DNA of 64,000 bases from Serratia entomophila (GCF_021462285.1 NZ_CP082787.1:4216001-4280000); one strand, 5' to 3'. Shown: positions 41,831 to 51,831, counted from the first letter of the stretch. Notes: a model not told the origin generated them from the sequence alone. Made by a program: numbers and translations.

Positions 41831-42650
41831 AATCACCCATCTTGGCGCGAACTCCGATTATCCGGACCAATATGCTCCCGAGTTGCTCGAAGCCTTGCCG
41901 CGCGCCCGCGGCCGGGATCTGATCGGCGTGGATGAAAATGACCTGCCGTTTGGCGGCTTCGATCTGTGGACCGCCTTCGAACTTTCCTGGCTCAATGCCA
42001 AAGGCAAACCGGTGGTAGGCATTGGCGAATTCACCCTGCCCCACACCTCCACCAACCTGATCGAATCCAAGTCCTTTAAGCTGTACCTCAACAGCTTTAA
42101 CCAGACGCGCTTCGACAGCGTGGAGCAGGTCAGCGCCGCGATGCAAAAAGACTTGTCACAAGCGGCCAACGGCCAGGTCGGGGTTAAGCTCTACCCTGGG
42201 CTAGACGGCTACCCAGCGCAGATCGACCGCCTGCCGGGCGTCAATATCGACAGTCTGGATATCGCCGTGGATGATTTTGACTTCAAGCCGGAGTATCTGC
42301 ACGGCGCAGCCGGCGAACAGGCGGAATTCGTGTCTGAAACGCTCTCTTCCAACCTGTTGAAATCCAACTGCCTGGTCACCAACCAGCCGGACTGGGGCAG
42401 CGTTGTGATTCACTATGAAGGCCGGAAAATCGATCGCGAGCGCCTGCTGCGCTACCTGATCTCCTTCCGCCAGCATAACGAGTTCCACGAGCAGTGCGTC
42501 GAACGCATCTTCAACGACATCAAGCAAAGCTGCCGGCCGGAAAAGCTCAGCGTCTTCGCGCGCTACACCCGCCGCGGCGGCCTGGACATCAACCCGTTCC
42601 GCAGCGACTTCGAAGCCACGCCTAACCTCGGCCGCCTGGTCAGGCAGTAA
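41808..42650 (+). CDS. queF: NADPH-dependent preQ0 reductase QueF
   Basis: Reduces 7-cyano-7-deazaguanine to preQ1 in the queuosine pathway, in the cytoplasm. 280 aa, the long two-domain type like E. coli QueF (282 aa). The catalytic Cys lies in [14 protein letters not shown] near residue 187, with the proton-donor Asp seven residues later. The NADPH-binding QueF motif [17 protein letters not shown] is near 90, and the C-terminus [15 protein letters not shown] is highly conserved. ATG 41808 (8 nt after AGGAG) is preferred to ATG 41802 and to a TTG at 41790. In most enterobacteria queF sits beside syd; here it sits behind a transporter and regulator, so a second copy is likely but not provable from this window. 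Confidence 0.93.
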   Translation: MHIKKQDKITHLGANSDYPDQYAPELLEALPRARGRDLIGVDENDLPFGGFDLWTAFELSWLNAKGKPVVGIGEFTLPHTSTNLIESKSFKLYLNSFNQTRFDSVEQVSAAMQKDLSQAANGQVGVKLYPGLDGYPAQIDRLPGVNIDSLDIAVDDFDFKPEYLHGAAGEQAEFVSETLSSNLLKSNCLVTNQPDWGSVVIHYEGRKIDRERLLRYLISFRQHNEFHEQCVERIFNDIKQSCRPEKLSVFARYTRRGGLDINPFRSDFEATPNLGRLVRQ

Positions 42651-42662
42651 CTCACAGCGCCA

Positions 42663-42684
42663 AATGCTCCCGCAGGGGAGCATT
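42663..42684 (+). terminator. queF operon terminator
   Basis: AATGCTCCC-GCAG-GGGAGCATT followed by ATTT, 12 nt after the queF stop. Confidence 0.75.
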
Positions 42685-42733
42685 ATTTCCTCACTCTTAA
42701 GATATCGGCATCGGGGTGTTCAAAAAGCGAAAG

Positions 42734-42752
42734 GATATGGATTATCATTAGC
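42734..42752. promoter_or_regulatory. Fur box upstream of siderophore-binding protein gene
   Basis: GATATGGATTATCATTAGC matches the 19-bp Fur consensus GATAATGATAATCATTATC at 15 positions by hand count. It lies 34 nt before ATG 42787, indicating iron repression. Confidence 0.7.
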
Positions 42753-42786
42753 CTCTTTATTCAACGCCCCGTATCCAAGGATCTCC

Positions 42787-43923
42787 ATGCCCGCCGTTCT
42801 CATTACCCAAGCCCGCCGCTGGCTGGCCGCCTGCGCCCTGCTGGTGGCCTGCGCCGCCCAGGCCGCGCCGATCGTCGTCACCGACGTCGCCGGCCGCCAG
42901 GTCACTCTGCCGCAACCGGCCAAACGGGTGATCCTGGCCGACGCCCGCGCGCTGCTGGCGCTTAACATTCTGCATCCGCAGGAGCCGCTGAAAAACATCA
43001 TCGCCTGGGATAACTCGCTGAAGGTGAAAGCGCCGGACCTGGTGGAGGCCTACGCGAAGAAGGTGCCGCAGGTCATGCAGATCCCGACCTTCGACAACCC
43101 CTACACCAGCGATTTCAGCGTAGAAAGCGCCGTGGTGCGCAAGCCGGATCTGATCATTTTTGACATTGGCTTGCTGACCAAGCTGAAGGACAGCGGCGTC
43201 TTGCGCCAGTTGGAAAAAATCGGCATCCCGGTGTTGATTATCGACTTCCGCCAGCAGCCGCTGACCAACACCGTCGCCAGCATGCGGCTGCTGGGCCAGG
43301 TGTTTGACGAGCAGCCAAACGCCGACGCCTTTATCCAGCTTTATCAGCAGCGCCTCGATCTGGTGCGCCAGCGGGTGGCCACGCTGAAGCCGGAACAACG
43401 CCCCAGCGTGTTTATCGAGCGCAGTGCGGGCATTAAAGGCGAGCAGTGCTGCAACACCTTCGGCAAGGGCAGCTTCGGGCAATTTATCGATACCGCCGGC
43501 GGCAACAATATCGGCAGCACGCTGTTCCCGGACATGGGCGGCGAAGTGAACGTCGAGCAGATGATCAGCAGCAACCCGGACTTCTACCTGATGACCGGCG
43601 CCGACTGGAGCCGCGGCCATCGCGGTACCTTGGCGGTGCCGCTGGGCTACTCCACCGATCTGGCCACCAGCCACAAAAAGCTGGCGGTGCTGATGAACCG
43701 CACCGGCCTTAACGTATTGAAAGCGGTAAAAGAGAAGCGCGTGATGGCGATTTATCATCAGTTTTATGACACGCCGCTGAATTTTATTGCGGTAGAGGCG
43801 ATCGCCAAATTCCTGCACCCGGACTTATTTAAAGACGTTGATCCGCAAGCGGATATTGAAATGGTGCACCAGAAATTCACCGCCCTGGATTACAGCGGCG
43901 TATTTTGGGTCAGCCCGCAGTAA
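42787..43923 (+). CDS. Periplasmic iron-siderophore/heme-type ABC substrate-binding protein
   Basis: FepB/BtuF-family periplasmic protein of 378 aa. The signal peptide (LAACALLVACAAQA) ends near residue 26 and is followed by two lobes joined by a long helix (VVTDVAGRQVTLPQPAKRVI; VESAVVRKPDLIIFDIGLL). ATG 42787 is chosen over an upstream frame start because AAGGAT lies 6 nt away and a clean signal follows. It precedes a TonB-dependent receptor gene, and both have Fur-like sites. No permease or ATPase genes are adjacent, so it must share an inner-membrane transporter encoded elsewhere. Confidence 0.88.
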   Translation: MPAVLITQARRWLAACALLVACAAQAAPIVVTDVAGRQVTLPQPAKRVILADARALLALNILHPQEPLKNIIAWDNSLKVKAPDLVEAYAKKVPQVMQIPTFDNPYTSDFSVESAVVRKPDLIIFDIGLLTKLKDSGVLRQLEKIGIPVLIIDFRQQPLTNTVASMRLLGQVFDEQPNADAFIQLYQQRLDLVRQRVATLKPEQRPSVFIERSAGIKGEQCCNTFGKGSFGQFIDTAGGNNIGSTLFPDMGGEVNVEQMISSNPDFYLMTGADWSRGHRGTLAVPLGYSTDLATSHKKLAVLMNRTGLNVLKAVKEKRVMAIYHQFYDTPLNFIAVEAIAKFLHPDLFKDVDPQADIEMVHQKFTALDYSGVFWVSPQ

Positions 43924-43929
43924 ACCTCT

Positions 43930-43952
43930 CAGGGCCCGCCAGCCGGGCCCTG
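43930..43952 (+). terminator. GC-rich hairpin after the binding-protein gene
   Basis: CAGGGCCCG-CCAGC-CGGGCCCTG, 9-bp perfect stem 6 nt after the stop. It lacks a T-run, so it may only protect the mRNA end. Confidence 0.5.
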
Positions 43953-44011
43953 TGCCGCGCCAACCCCATTTAGTAATCCGGCGAATTATCCCGCAACAAA
44001 TCTATTTACTT

Positions 44012-44030
44012 GCCAATAATTATCATTAAG
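44012..44030. promoter_or_regulatory. Fur-box-like site before the TonB-dependent receptor
   Basis: GCCAATAATTATCATTAAG matches the Fur consensus at 13 of 19 positions, with the ATCATTA core intact, 52 nt before the start codon. Confidence 0.55.
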
Positions 44031-44082
44031 ATTGTCGTTTCTAAAAAAACACACCTGAGTCTGAAACTTTTAAGGCATTATT

Positions 44083-46212
44083 ATGTCAATTCTTTTTCGG
44101 TTTTCGCTGCTGGCGGCTTCCGTTGCCGTAGCGCTGCCCGTCCTTGCTGCTGATAATAAATCTCAAAACGATGCGCCCGCCGATACCCTCACCGTGGTCG
44201 GCAACTGGCTGGACAACCCGGATACCGGCTCAGTGCTGCTCAACCACCCCGGCGCGCGTTCCATCGTCACCCAACAACAGATGCACGAACAGGGCGACCA
44301 GACCATCGCCGACAGCCTGCGCGGCGTGCCCGGCGTTCAGGTGCGCGACAGCAACGGCACCGGCGGCAGCGACATTTCGCTCAACGTCGGCGTGCGCGGC
44401 CTGACTTCGCGCCTGTCGCCGCGCTCCACCATCCTGATGGACGGCGTGCCGCTGGCGGTAGCGCCTTACGGCCAGCCGCAGCTGTCGATGGCGCCGCTGT
44501 CGATAGGCAACCTGCAGTCGGTTGACGTGGTGCGCGGCGGCGGCGCGGTGCGCTACGGGCCGCAAAACGTCGGCGGCGTGATCAACTTCGTCACCCGCGA
44601 CATTCCGCAAGCATTCGGCGGCACCGCCAGCGTTCAGACCCAGGGCGCCAGCCACGGCGGCCTGAAGACCCTCACCAGCACCTCGCTGGGCGGCACCGCA
44701 GACAACGGCTTCGGTGCCGAGCTGCTTTACTCCGGCCTGCACGGCCAGGGCTACCGCGACAATAACGACAACACCGACATCGACGACTTCATGCTGAAAA
44801 CGCGCTACGCGTTTAACGATCGCGATGAGCTGCAGGCCAACTTCCACTATTACGACGCCAAATCCGGCATGCCGGGCGGGCTGAGCAGCGCGCAATACGC
44901 GCAAAACCCGTTCCAGTCCACCCGCCCCTGGGATCAGTTCGAAGGCCGCCGCAAGGACATGTCGTTCAAGTACAAGCATCAGGAAGACGACAAACAGTTT
45001 GAAGTGCTGACCTACTTCACCGACAGCTACCGCGGCAGCAACATCGAGTCGGAAGGCAGCGGTAAAACCGCCGGCATGAAACGCATGGTTTCCTACCCGC
45101 GCCACTACTCCACCTGGGCGATCGAGCCGAGCTATTCGCAGCTGTTCCGCTTTTGGGATATGGCGCACGAGGTTACCCTCGGCTATCGCTACCTGAACGA
45201 AACCATGGATGAGAAGGCCTCGCGCTCCGCCTGGTACAACCCGGCGGACATAGGTTCGACACCGGACACGCCGGATTATTACCAGCACACCTCGGGCGGC
45301 ACCGCGGCCAACGCCTTCTATATCGACGACGCCATTAACGTCGGCAACTGGACGGTGACCCCTGGCCTGCGCTATGAAAGCATCCGCACCCACGTCGACG
45401 ATTCGTTCAACAACATCAGCCGCGAAAAGAGCTACAGCGAGCCGCTGCCGTCACTGAACGTCATGTACCACCTGTCCGACGCCTGGAAACTGTTCGCCAA
45501 CGCCAACACCTCGTTCGGCAGCATGCAGTACTTCCAGCTGACCAAGGGCGGCAACGGCAACCAGCCGGCGCCGGGCCTGACGGCGGAAAAAGCCCATACC
45601 TATGAGTTCGGCACCCGTTACGACGACACCGTCGTCAAAGCCGAAGCCACGTTGTTCTATATCGACTTCGATAACCAACTGCAGTACATCAGCAACGACG
45701 TGGGCTGGACCAACATGGGCGCCACCAGGCACAAGGGCATCGAGCTGGCGCTCAGTTACGATCTCAGCGAACTGAACCGCGCGCTGGACGGCGCCAGCGT
45801 CTACACCAGCTACACCTACACCAAGGCCAGCACCGACAAGGGCGACTTCTCCGGTAAAGACCTGCCGTTCTACTCGCGCCAGGTGTACACCGTCGGCACC
45901 CGCTACGCCACCGGCAGCTGGGTGTGGAATCTGGACGGTTATGCGCAGTCCAGGCAGCATTCGCCGGGCACCGGGCCGGAATACGTCACCCAGGAAAGCG
46001 CCGACGGCCAGTTCGGCGACATCGCCGGCTATATGGTGTGGAATATGCGCGGGGAGTATAACTTCGGGCCACAGCTGTCTAACCTTGCGTTGGGCGCCGG
46101 GGTGAAAAACCTGTTCGATCAGCGCTACTTCACCCGTTCCAACGACAACAACTTCGGCAAATACGTCGGCGAGCCGCGCACCTTCTTTGTGCAGGCCTCC
46201 GTGGCGTTCTGA
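44083..46212 (+). CDS. TonB-dependent siderophore receptor (FecA-like)
   Basis: Outer-membrane receptor of 709 aa. The signal peptide (FSLLAASVAVALPVLA) ends near residue 23, followed by a TonB box (DTLTVVGN near 34-41), a plug domain about 50-165 (SLRGVPGVQVRDSNG, DVVRGGGAVRYGPQNVGG) and a 22-strand barrel ending in aromatic Phe (FVQASVAF). Most like FecA/YncD-group receptors for iron chelates; the ligand is not readable. It follows a periplasmic binding protein and has a Fur-like site, so the pair takes up an iron compound with energy from ExbB-ExbD-TonB (exbBD lie at 58.4-59.8 kb). Confidence 0.92.
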   Translation: MSILFRFSLLAASVAVALPVLAADNKSQNDAPADTLTVVGNWLDNPDTGSVLLNHPGARSIVTQQQMHEQGDQTIADSLRGVPGVQVRDSNGTGGSDISLNVGVRGLTSRLSPRSTILMDGVPLAVAPYGQPQLSMAPLSIGNLQSVDVVRGGGAVRYGPQNVGGVINFVTRDIPQAFGGTASVQTQGASHGGLKTLTSTSLGGTADNGFGAELLYSGLHGQGYRDNNDNTDIDDFMLKTRYAFNDRDELQANFHYYDAKSGMPGGLSSAQYAQNPFQSTRPWDQFEGRRKDMSFKYKHQEDDKQFEVLTYFTDSYRGSNIESEGSGKTAGMKRMVSYPRHYSTWAIEPSYSQLFRFWDMAHEVTLGYRYLNETMDEKASRSAWYNPADIGSTPDTPDYYQHTSGGTAANAFYIDDAINVGNWTVTPGLRYESIRTHVDDSFNNISREKSYSEPLPSLNVMYHLSDAWKLFANANTSFGSMQYFQLTKGGNGNQPAPGLTAEKAHTYEFGTRYDDTVVKAEATLFYIDFDNQLQYISNDVGWTNMGATRHKGIELALSYDLSELNRALDGASVYTSYTYTKASTDKGDFSGKDLPFYSRQVYTVGTRYATGSWVWNLDGYAQSRQHSPGTGPEYVTQESADGQFGDIAGYMVWNMRGEYNFGPQLSNLALGAGVKNLFDQRYFTRSNDNNFGKYVGEPRTFFVQASVAF

Positions 46213-46214
46213 CG

Positions 46215-46243
46215 CCAATGCCCCCGCAGGGGGCATTGGTTTT
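46215..46243. terminator. Bidirectional terminator between receptor and abgR
   Basis: CCAATGCCCCC-GCA-GGGGGCATTGG followed by TTTT. Convergent genes end within a few bases of it, so it can serve both. Confidence 0.85.
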
Positions 46244-47138
46244 ACCGACAGTAAAGGCGGAACAGGCGCGCCAGGTGCGCGCCCATCGGCGTCAGCCTGG
46301 TATCCTTGCGCTGGATCAGATAAAACGTCGCCTGCGGCAGGCGCTCTTCCAGCTCGAGCGGCACCAGATGCTTGCCCAGAATCGGATCGGAGATCACGTC
46401 CACCGACAGAATGCTGACAAAATCGCTCTGCGCCACCAGGCTGGTGCAGGCCATGAAGGTTTCGCAGGTCACGCTGATCGACGGCGCCATGCCCAGATCG
46501 CCGAACAGGTCGTGCAATAGCCGGTAGTAGCTGCCCTTGGGCGTCGGCATGGTCCAGTCGCAGTGCTGCAGCTGTTTCAGCGATGTCGCCCCCTCCATCG
46601 GATGCCCTTTGCGCACCACCACCCGGTACTCTTTTTCCATCAGCCGTTCGTACTGCAGCTCGTTATCCAGGCTGCTGGGATAGTAAGTATTGACGGTAAA
46701 ATCCAGCTCGCCCTGGCGCAGCTCGGGGATCATCGACACCAGTTGCCCTTCGACGATGCGCACCTTCACGTTGGGATATTCGCGGTGAAACTGGGTGATC
46801 ACCTGCGGCATCACGGTGCGCGCGATGCTGCCGCCAACGCCGATATTCACCGTGCCGCCCGCCAACCCCAGCCGCTGCTGGATATCTTCCTGCGCCACCC
46901 GCAGCTCTTCGAGGATCAGGCTGGCATGCTGGAAAAAGTTATCACCGCAGTCGGTCAGCACCACGCCCTGGCTGCGGCGAATAAACAGCTTGGCGCCCAG
47001 CACCTCCTCCAGCTCCTGAATGGCCTTGGTCAGCGCAGGCTGGGAAAGGCGCGAGGTACGGCTGGCGGCGCGGATGCTGCCCTGGCGGCTAACGTCCACA
47101 AACGCACGCAATTGGTGCAATTTTATCGAGGCTGGCAT
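46242..47138 (-). CDS. abgR: LysR-type regulator AbgR
   Basis: LysR-family regulator of 298 aa, with the N-terminal helix-turn-helix (HQLRAFVDVSRQGSIRAASR, near residues 7-26) and a periplasmic-binding-like effector domain. Recognisable similarity to E. coli AbgR includes QLVSMI.ELRQGELDF and MPTPKGSYY. Divergent from abgABT as in E. coli, so activation of that operon by a p-aminobenzoyl-glutamate-related signal is expected. ATG 47138 (MPASIKLHQLR) fits the family better than the longer start at 47174, although neither has a good ribosome site. Confidence 0.88.
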   Translation of the reverse strand: MPASIKLHQLRAFVDVSRQGSIRAASRTSRLSQPALTKAIQELEEVLGAKLFIRRSQGVVLTDCGDNFFQHASLILEELRVAQEDIQQRLGLAGGTVNIGVGGSIARTVMPQVITQFHREYPNVKVRIVEGQLVSMIPELRQGELDFTVNTYYPSSLDNELQYERLMEKEYRVVVRKGHPMEGATSLKQLQHCDWTMPTPKGSYYRLLHDLFGDLGMAPSISVTCETFMACTSLVAQSDFVSILSVDVISDPILGKHLVPLELEERLPQATFYLIQRKDTRLTPMGAHLARLFRLYCR

Positions 47139-47250
47139 AGGCGAAAGGCGATAACCGTTATTTATCAATAGCAAGATATTGGCATCTTATTTAGCCAGAT
47201 TCCATTGTGTACATTCGAAAAAAACATAATAAATAACCAAATTCTTATTT

Positions 47251-47264
47251 CGCTTAATTAAGCG
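47251..47264. promoter_or_regulatory. 14-bp palindrome in the abgR-abgA gap
   Basis: CGCTTAATTAAGCG is perfectly symmetrical and central to the 272-bp divergent region. It is a good candidate AbgR-binding site. Confidence 0.5.
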
Positions 47265-47410
47265 CATTTTCTGCGCCAATAAGCGCCATTCACGGCAGTT
47301 AGTAACCAAATACGTCTTTTTCTTGGCAATGGCTTCACCGTCTGATTTCAGTTCAGAGCATAACTGCTGCCTGGAGCGATCCAGCGCGCGATAACCGATG
47401 AGATATCACA

Positions 47411-48727
47411 ATGACAACGACGCTTTCAATGTTGGTGACCGACTTGTACCCGCAGCTGCAGGCCTGGCGCCGCGACTTCCACCGCCATGCCGAGTCCGGC
47501 TGGTTTGAGTTCCGCACCGCCACCCTGGTGGCGGAAGAGCTGGACCGGCTGGGCTATCGCCTGCAACTGGGCCGCGAGGTGATCAAGGCCGAGGCGCGCA
47601 TGGGGTTGCCCTCCGCCGCAGCGCTCGCAGCGCAGGAGCAGCGCGCTCGCGAACAGGGGGCGTTGGAAAAATGGCTGCCGCACTTTTCCGGCGGCTTCGC
47701 CGGTATCGTCGCCACGCTGGATACCGGCCGCCCCGGCCCCACTATCGCTTACCGCGTGGATATGGACGCGCTCGATCTCAACGAGTTGCTGGAACCCGAA
47801 CACCTGCCATTTCGCGAAGGCTTCGCCTCTTGCAACAGCGGCATGATGCATGCATGCGGTCATGACGGCCATACCACCATCGGCCTGGGGCTGGCGCACG
47901 TATTCAAAAGTCTGGAGTCCCGGCTTAGCGGCACCGTCAAACTGATCTTCCAGCCGGCGGAAGAAGGCACCCGCGGCGCGAAATCGATGGTGGAGGCCGG
48001 CGTGGTGGACGACGTCGATTTCTTTACCGCGGTGCATATCGGCACCGGCGTGCCGGCCGGTGAGCTGGTCTGCGGCAGCGACAGCTTTATGGCCACCAGC
48101 AAGCTGGACGTCACCTTGCGCGGCGTCGCCTCCCATGCCGGCGCCAAACCGGAAGACGGCCGTAACGCCCTGCTGGCGGCGGCGCAGGCCACGCTGGGGC
48201 TGTACGCCATCCCGCGCCACAGCGAGGGCAGCTCGCGCATCAACGTCGGGGTGCTGCAGGCCGGCACCGGCCGCAACGTGATCGCCGATCGGGCGTTTAT
48301 GAAAGTGGAAACGCGCGGCGCCACCAATGAGATCAACGCGTTCGTTTATCAGCAGGCGCTGAACGCCATCGAGGGCGCGGCCAAGATGCACGGCGTCGCC
48401 TGCGACATCGCGCTGATGGGCGCGGCGCAGAGCAGCAAACCGACCCAGCCGTGGGTGGATTACATCCGCCGCCAGGCGCGGGGCATTGCCGAACTGACCT
48501 CGGTGGTCGATCGCCGCGAACAGGCCGCCGGTTCGGAAGACGCCACCTACATGATGGAACGGGTGAAATCCCGCGGCGGCCAGGCTTCATACGTCATTTT
48601 CGGCACCGAGCTGAGCGCCGGGCACCATAACGAGAAGTTCGACTTTAACGAGCAGGTGATGGCGGTGGCGGTGAAAACGCTGGCGTCGCTGGCGCTGAAC
48701 CTGCCGACATTCGGGAGCGAAGCATGA
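47411..48727 (+). CDS. abgA: p-Aminobenzoyl-glutamate hydrolase subunit A
   Basis: M20-family metallopeptidase subunit, 438 aa (E. coli AbgA 436). With AbgB it splits p-aminobenzoyl-glutamate into p-aminobenzoate and glutamate in the cytoplasm. Metal-site motifs include [11 protein letters not shown] near residue 145, [14 protein letters not shown] near 180 and the C-terminal [15 protein letters not shown]. The dimerization domain occupies about 215-340. The stop overlaps the abgB start (ATGA), a sign of tight coupling. First gene of abgABT, divergent from abgR. Confidence 0.94.
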   Translation: MTTTLSMLVTDLYPQLQAWRRDFHRHAESGWFEFRTATLVAEELDRLGYRLQLGREVIKAEARMGLPSAAALAAQEQRAREQGALEKWLPHFSGGFAGIVATLDTGRPGPTIAYRVDMDALDLNELLEPEHLPFREGFASCNSGMMHACGHDGHTTIGLGLAHVFKSLESRLSGTVKLIFQPAEEGTRGAKSMVEAGVVDDVDFFTAVHIGTGVPAGELVCGSDSFMATSKLDVTLRGVASHAGAKPEDGRNALLAAAQATLGLYAIPRHSEGSSRINVGVLQAGTGRNVIADRAFMKVETRGATNEINAFVYQQALNAIEGAAKMHGVACDIALMGAAQSSKPTQPWVDYIRRQARGIAELTSVVDRREQAAGSEDATYMMERVKSRGGQASYVIFGTELSAGHHNEKFDFNEQVMAVAVKTLASLALNLPTFGSEA

Positions 48728-50175
48728 GCAACCCAGAACTGCAGGCGTTTATCGGCGGCTACATTGATCAACGCCAACCCCGCTTCAGCGCGCTGAGCGA
48801 CGCCATTTGGGACCACCCGGAGACGCGCTTCAACGAGACCTATTCCGCCACCTTGCTGGCCGATGCGCTGGAACAGGAAGGCTTCGCGGTTGAACGCGGC
48901 GTGGGCGACATCGACACGGCGTTTATCGCCAGCTACGGCAGCGGCCATCCGGTGATCGCGCTGCTGGGCGAGTACGACGCGCTGGCCGGGCTGAGCCAGC
49001 AGGCGGGCTGCGCCACGCCGCAGCCGCTGATGGAAAACGGCAACGGCCATGGCTGCGGCCACAACCTGCTGGGCACCGCCGCGCTGGCGGCCGCCTTCGC
49101 CGCCAAGGCCTGGATGCAGCGGAACCGGCTGAGCGGCACCCTGCGCTTCTACGGCTGCCCGGGCGAAGAAGGCGGCTCCGGCAAGACCTTTATGGTGCGC
49201 GAAGGCCTGTTCGACGACGTCAACGCCGCCCTCACCTGGCACCCGGAGGGCTTCAGCGGCATGTTCAATACCAGCACGCTGGCCAACATTCAGGCGGCGT
49301 TTCACTTCAAGGGCGTCGCCGCCCACGCCGCCAATTCGCCGCACCTCGGGCGCAGCGCGCTGGACGCGGTGACGCTGATGAATACCGGCGCCAACTTCCT
49401 GCGCGAGCATATCGTGCAGGAAGCGCGGCTGCACTACGCGGTCACCAACACCGGCGGCAGCTCCCCCAACGTGGTGCAGGCCGACGCCGAGGTGCTGTAC
49501 CTGATCCGCGCGCCGCAGCTCGACCAGGCGCAGGACATTTACCAACGGGTGATCAACATCGCCAAAGGCGCAGCGCTGATGACCGACACCCAGATGGAGG
49601 TGCGCTTCGACAAAGCCTGCTCCAACTATGTGCCGAACCGCAGCCTGGAACGGGCGATGTATCAAAACCTGTGCGATTTCGGTCTGCCTGAGTACAGCGA
49701 CGCCGAGCGCCGCTTCGCCGGGGAAATCCGCCAGACGCTGAACCGCGACGATCTGCGCAACGCCAAGCTGAATATCGCCCGCACCGGCGGCGCGGCCGGG
49801 CGTGAATGGGTGCAGCAGTTGGGGGATAAGGTGCTGATGGACGAGGTCGCGCCCTATGTAGAATCCGAGGATCTGCTGTACGGCTCCACCGACGTCGGCG
49901 ACGTCAGCTGGGTGGCGCCGACCGCCCAATGCTTCAGCCCCTGTTTCGCCCTCGGCACCCCATTGCACACCTGGCAGCTGGTGGCGCAGGGCCGCACCGG
50001 CATCGCCCACAAGGGTATGTGCCTGGCGGGCAAGGTGATGGCGGCGACCGCCATCGATCTGCTGAGCGACAGCGCCCTGTTGGCGCGCTGCCGCAGCGAA
50101 TTCGAACGCCAGCGCGCCGAACAGCCCTACAGCTGCCCGATCCCGCAGGGGGTGAAACCCTCTCCGTTGAAATGA
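48724..50175 (+). CDS. abgB: p-Aminobenzoyl-glutamate hydrolase subunit B
   Basis: Second M20-type subunit, 483 aa, the partner of AbgA in a heterodimer. Motifs: [17 protein letters not shown] near residue 79, [13 protein letters not shown] near 109, [12 protein letters not shown] near 140 and a C-terminal histidine region ending [22 protein letters not shown]. It starts within the abgA stop codon. About 93 bp separate it from abgT, with a GC hairpin between. Confidence 0.94.
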   Translation: MSNPELQAFIGGYIDQRQPRFSALSDAIWDHPETRFNETYSATLLADALEQEGFAVERGVGDIDTAFIASYGSGHPVIALLGEYDALAGLSQQAGCATPQPLMENGNGHGCGHNLLGTAALAAAFAAKAWMQRNRLSGTLRFYGCPGEEGGSGKTFMVREGLFDDVNAALTWHPEGFSGMFNTSTLANIQAAFHFKGVAAHAANSPHLGRSALDAVTLMNTGANFLREHIVQEARLHYAVTNTGGSSPNVVQADAEVLYLIRAPQLDQAQDIYQRVINIAKGAALMTDTQMEVRFDKACSNYVPNRSLERAMYQNLCDFGLPEYSDAERRFAGEIRQTLNRDDLRNAKLNIARTGGAAGREWVQQLGDKVLMDEVAPYVESEDLLYGSTDVGDVSWVAPTAQCFSPCFALGTPLHTWQLVAQGRTGIAHKGMCLAGKVMAATAIDLLSDSALLARCRSEFERQRAEQPYSCPIPQGVKPSPLK

Positions 50176-50181
50176 AGTCCA

Positions 50182-50199
50182 GGCCCGGGCAACCGGGCC
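50182..50199 (+). terminator. Hairpin between abgB and abgT
   Basis: GGCCCGG-GCAA-CCGGGCC right after the abgB stop. No T-run follows, so an mRNA-processing or stability element is more likely than termination. Confidence 0.45.
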
Positions 50200-50268
50200 G
50201 CTAAATATAACGATAAATAAATCAAATAATAATAATCACACGACAGAACAAACACAGAGGGTAAAATC

Positions 50269-51795
50269 ATGAGTGAGGCCACAACGCCAATCAATAAAAG
50301 CCCCGGACGCCTTTTTTACTGGGTCGAACGCATCGGCAATAAAATTCCCAACCCGTTTTTGCTGTTCGTCTATTTAATCCTGGTGCTCATGCTGGCCACC
50401 GCGCTGTTTTCCTGGCTCGGCGTGGCGGTGAAAAACCCGGCCACCGGCGAACTGATCAAGGTGAACAACCTGATGAGCGTAGCGGGCATCCAGTGGATAT
50501 TCCCCAATATCATCCATAACTTCAGCAGCTTTGCCCCGCTGGGCGCTATCCTGGCGCTGGTGATCGGCGCCGGTTTGGCGGAAAAGGTCGGGCTGCTGCA
50601 GGCGCTGATGTACAAAATGGCCTCACGCGTCAGCGCCCGCTACGCCAGCTATATGGTGCTGTTTATTGCCTTCTTCAGCCATATCTCGTCGGACGCCGCG
50701 CTGGTGGTGATGCCGCCGCTCGGCGCGCTGATGTTTGTGGCGGTGGGCCGCCACCCGATCGCCGGGCTGCTGGCGGCCATCGCCGGCGTCGCCTCCGGCT
50801 TTACCGCTAACCTGCTGATCGTCACCACCGACGTATTGCTTTCCGGCATCAGCACCGAAGCCACCAAGGCGGTGGACGGCGCGATCCACGTCAGCGTGAT
50901 CGACAACTGGTACTTTATGGCCACCTCAGTGATCGTGCTGACCATCGCCGGCGCGCTGCTGACCGACAAGTTCATCGAACCGCGGCTGCCGAAATGGCAA
51001 GGCGGCGCCGAGGATAAGATCGAAGCGCTGACCCCGCTGCAGAACCGCGGGCTGATGATGAGCGGCATCGCCGCGCTGGCGTTTATCGCCATTATCGCCG
51101 CCCTGGTGGTGCCGGAGGCCGCGCCGCTGCGCGATCCGAAAACCGGCTCGGTGATCCCTTCGCCGTTCATCAAGGGCATTGTGCCGATCATCATCCTGTT
51201 CTTCTTCACCGTCGCCATTACCTATGGCGTAGTCACCAAACAGATCCGTCGGCCGGACGATATTCCCCGCCACCTGATCGATCCGATGAAAAACATGGCG
51301 GGCTTTATCGTGATGGTGTTTCCGCTGTCGCAGTTCGTGGCGTTTTTCAACTGGAGCAACATGGGCAAGTTTATGGCCGTCGGCCTGACCGACATGCTGG
51401 AAGCCGCCGGCATGAGCGGCGCGCCGGCGTTTCTCGGCCTGATGTTCCTCTCCGCCTTCCTGTGCATGTTCATCGCCAGCGGCTCGGCGATCTGGTCGAT
51501 TCTGGCGCCGATCTTCGTGCCGATGTTTATGCTGCTCGGTTTCCACCCGGCGTTCGCCCAGATGATCTTCCGCATCGCCGACTCCGCGGTGCTGCCGCTG
51601 GCGCCGATGTCGCCGTTCCTGCCGCTGTTCCTCGGCTTCCTGCAACGCTACCGTAAAGATGCGCAGCTCGGTACCTACTACGTGCTGATCCTGCCCTACC
51701 CGCTGGTGTTCTTCAGCGTATGGATTTTACTGCTGTTGGCGTGGTATGCGCTTGGCCTGCCGATCGGCCCGGGCGTGTACCCGAAACTGGGCTAA
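50269..51795 (+). CDS. abgT: p-Aminobenzoyl-glutamate transporter
   Basis: Inner-membrane importer of the AbgT family, 508 aa (E. coli AbgT about 508). Ten or more membrane segments; recognisable blocks include RIGNKIPNPFLLFVYLIL near residue 24, HISSDAALVVMPPLGAL near 135 and SGSAIWSILAPIFVPM near 400. ATG 50269 follows GAGGGTAAAATC. Family members also occur as sulfonamide exporters (MtrF, YdaH); linkage to abgAB favours uptake here. Ends the abg operon and is followed by a terminator. Confidence 0.94.
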   Translation: MSEATTPINKSPGRLFYWVERIGNKIPNPFLLFVYLILVLMLATALFSWLGVAVKNPATGELIKVNNLMSVAGIQWIFPNIIHNFSSFAPLGAILALVIGAGLAEKVGLLQALMYKMASRVSARYASYMVLFIAFFSHISSDAALVVMPPLGALMFVAVGRHPIAGLLAAIAGVASGFTANLLIVTTDVLLSGISTEATKAVDGAIHVSVIDNWYFMATSVIVLTIAGALLTDKFIEPRLPKWQGGAEDKIEALTPLQNRGLMMSGIAALAFIAIIAALVVPEAAPLRDPKTGSVIPSPFIKGIVPIIILFFFTVAITYGVVTKQIRRPDDIPRHLIDPMKNMAGFIVMVFPLSQFVAFFNWSNMGKFMAVGLTDMLEAAGMSGAPAFLGLMFLSAFLCMFIASGSAIWSILAPIFVPMFMLLGFHPAFAQMIFRIADSAVLPLAPMSPFLPLFLGFLQRYRKDAQLGTYYVLILPYPLVFFSVWILLLLAWYALGLPIGPGVYPKLG

Positions 51796-51808
51796 GTCCC
51801 CGTTATCT

Positions 51809-51831
51809 CGCCCCGCGCCGATCGCGGGGCG
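51809..51831 (+). terminator. abgT terminator
   Basis: CGCCCCGCG-CCGAT-CGCGGGGCG, perfect 9-bp stem, 13 nt after the stop, followed by GGCTTCCTT. The T-tract is weak. Confidence 0.7.
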
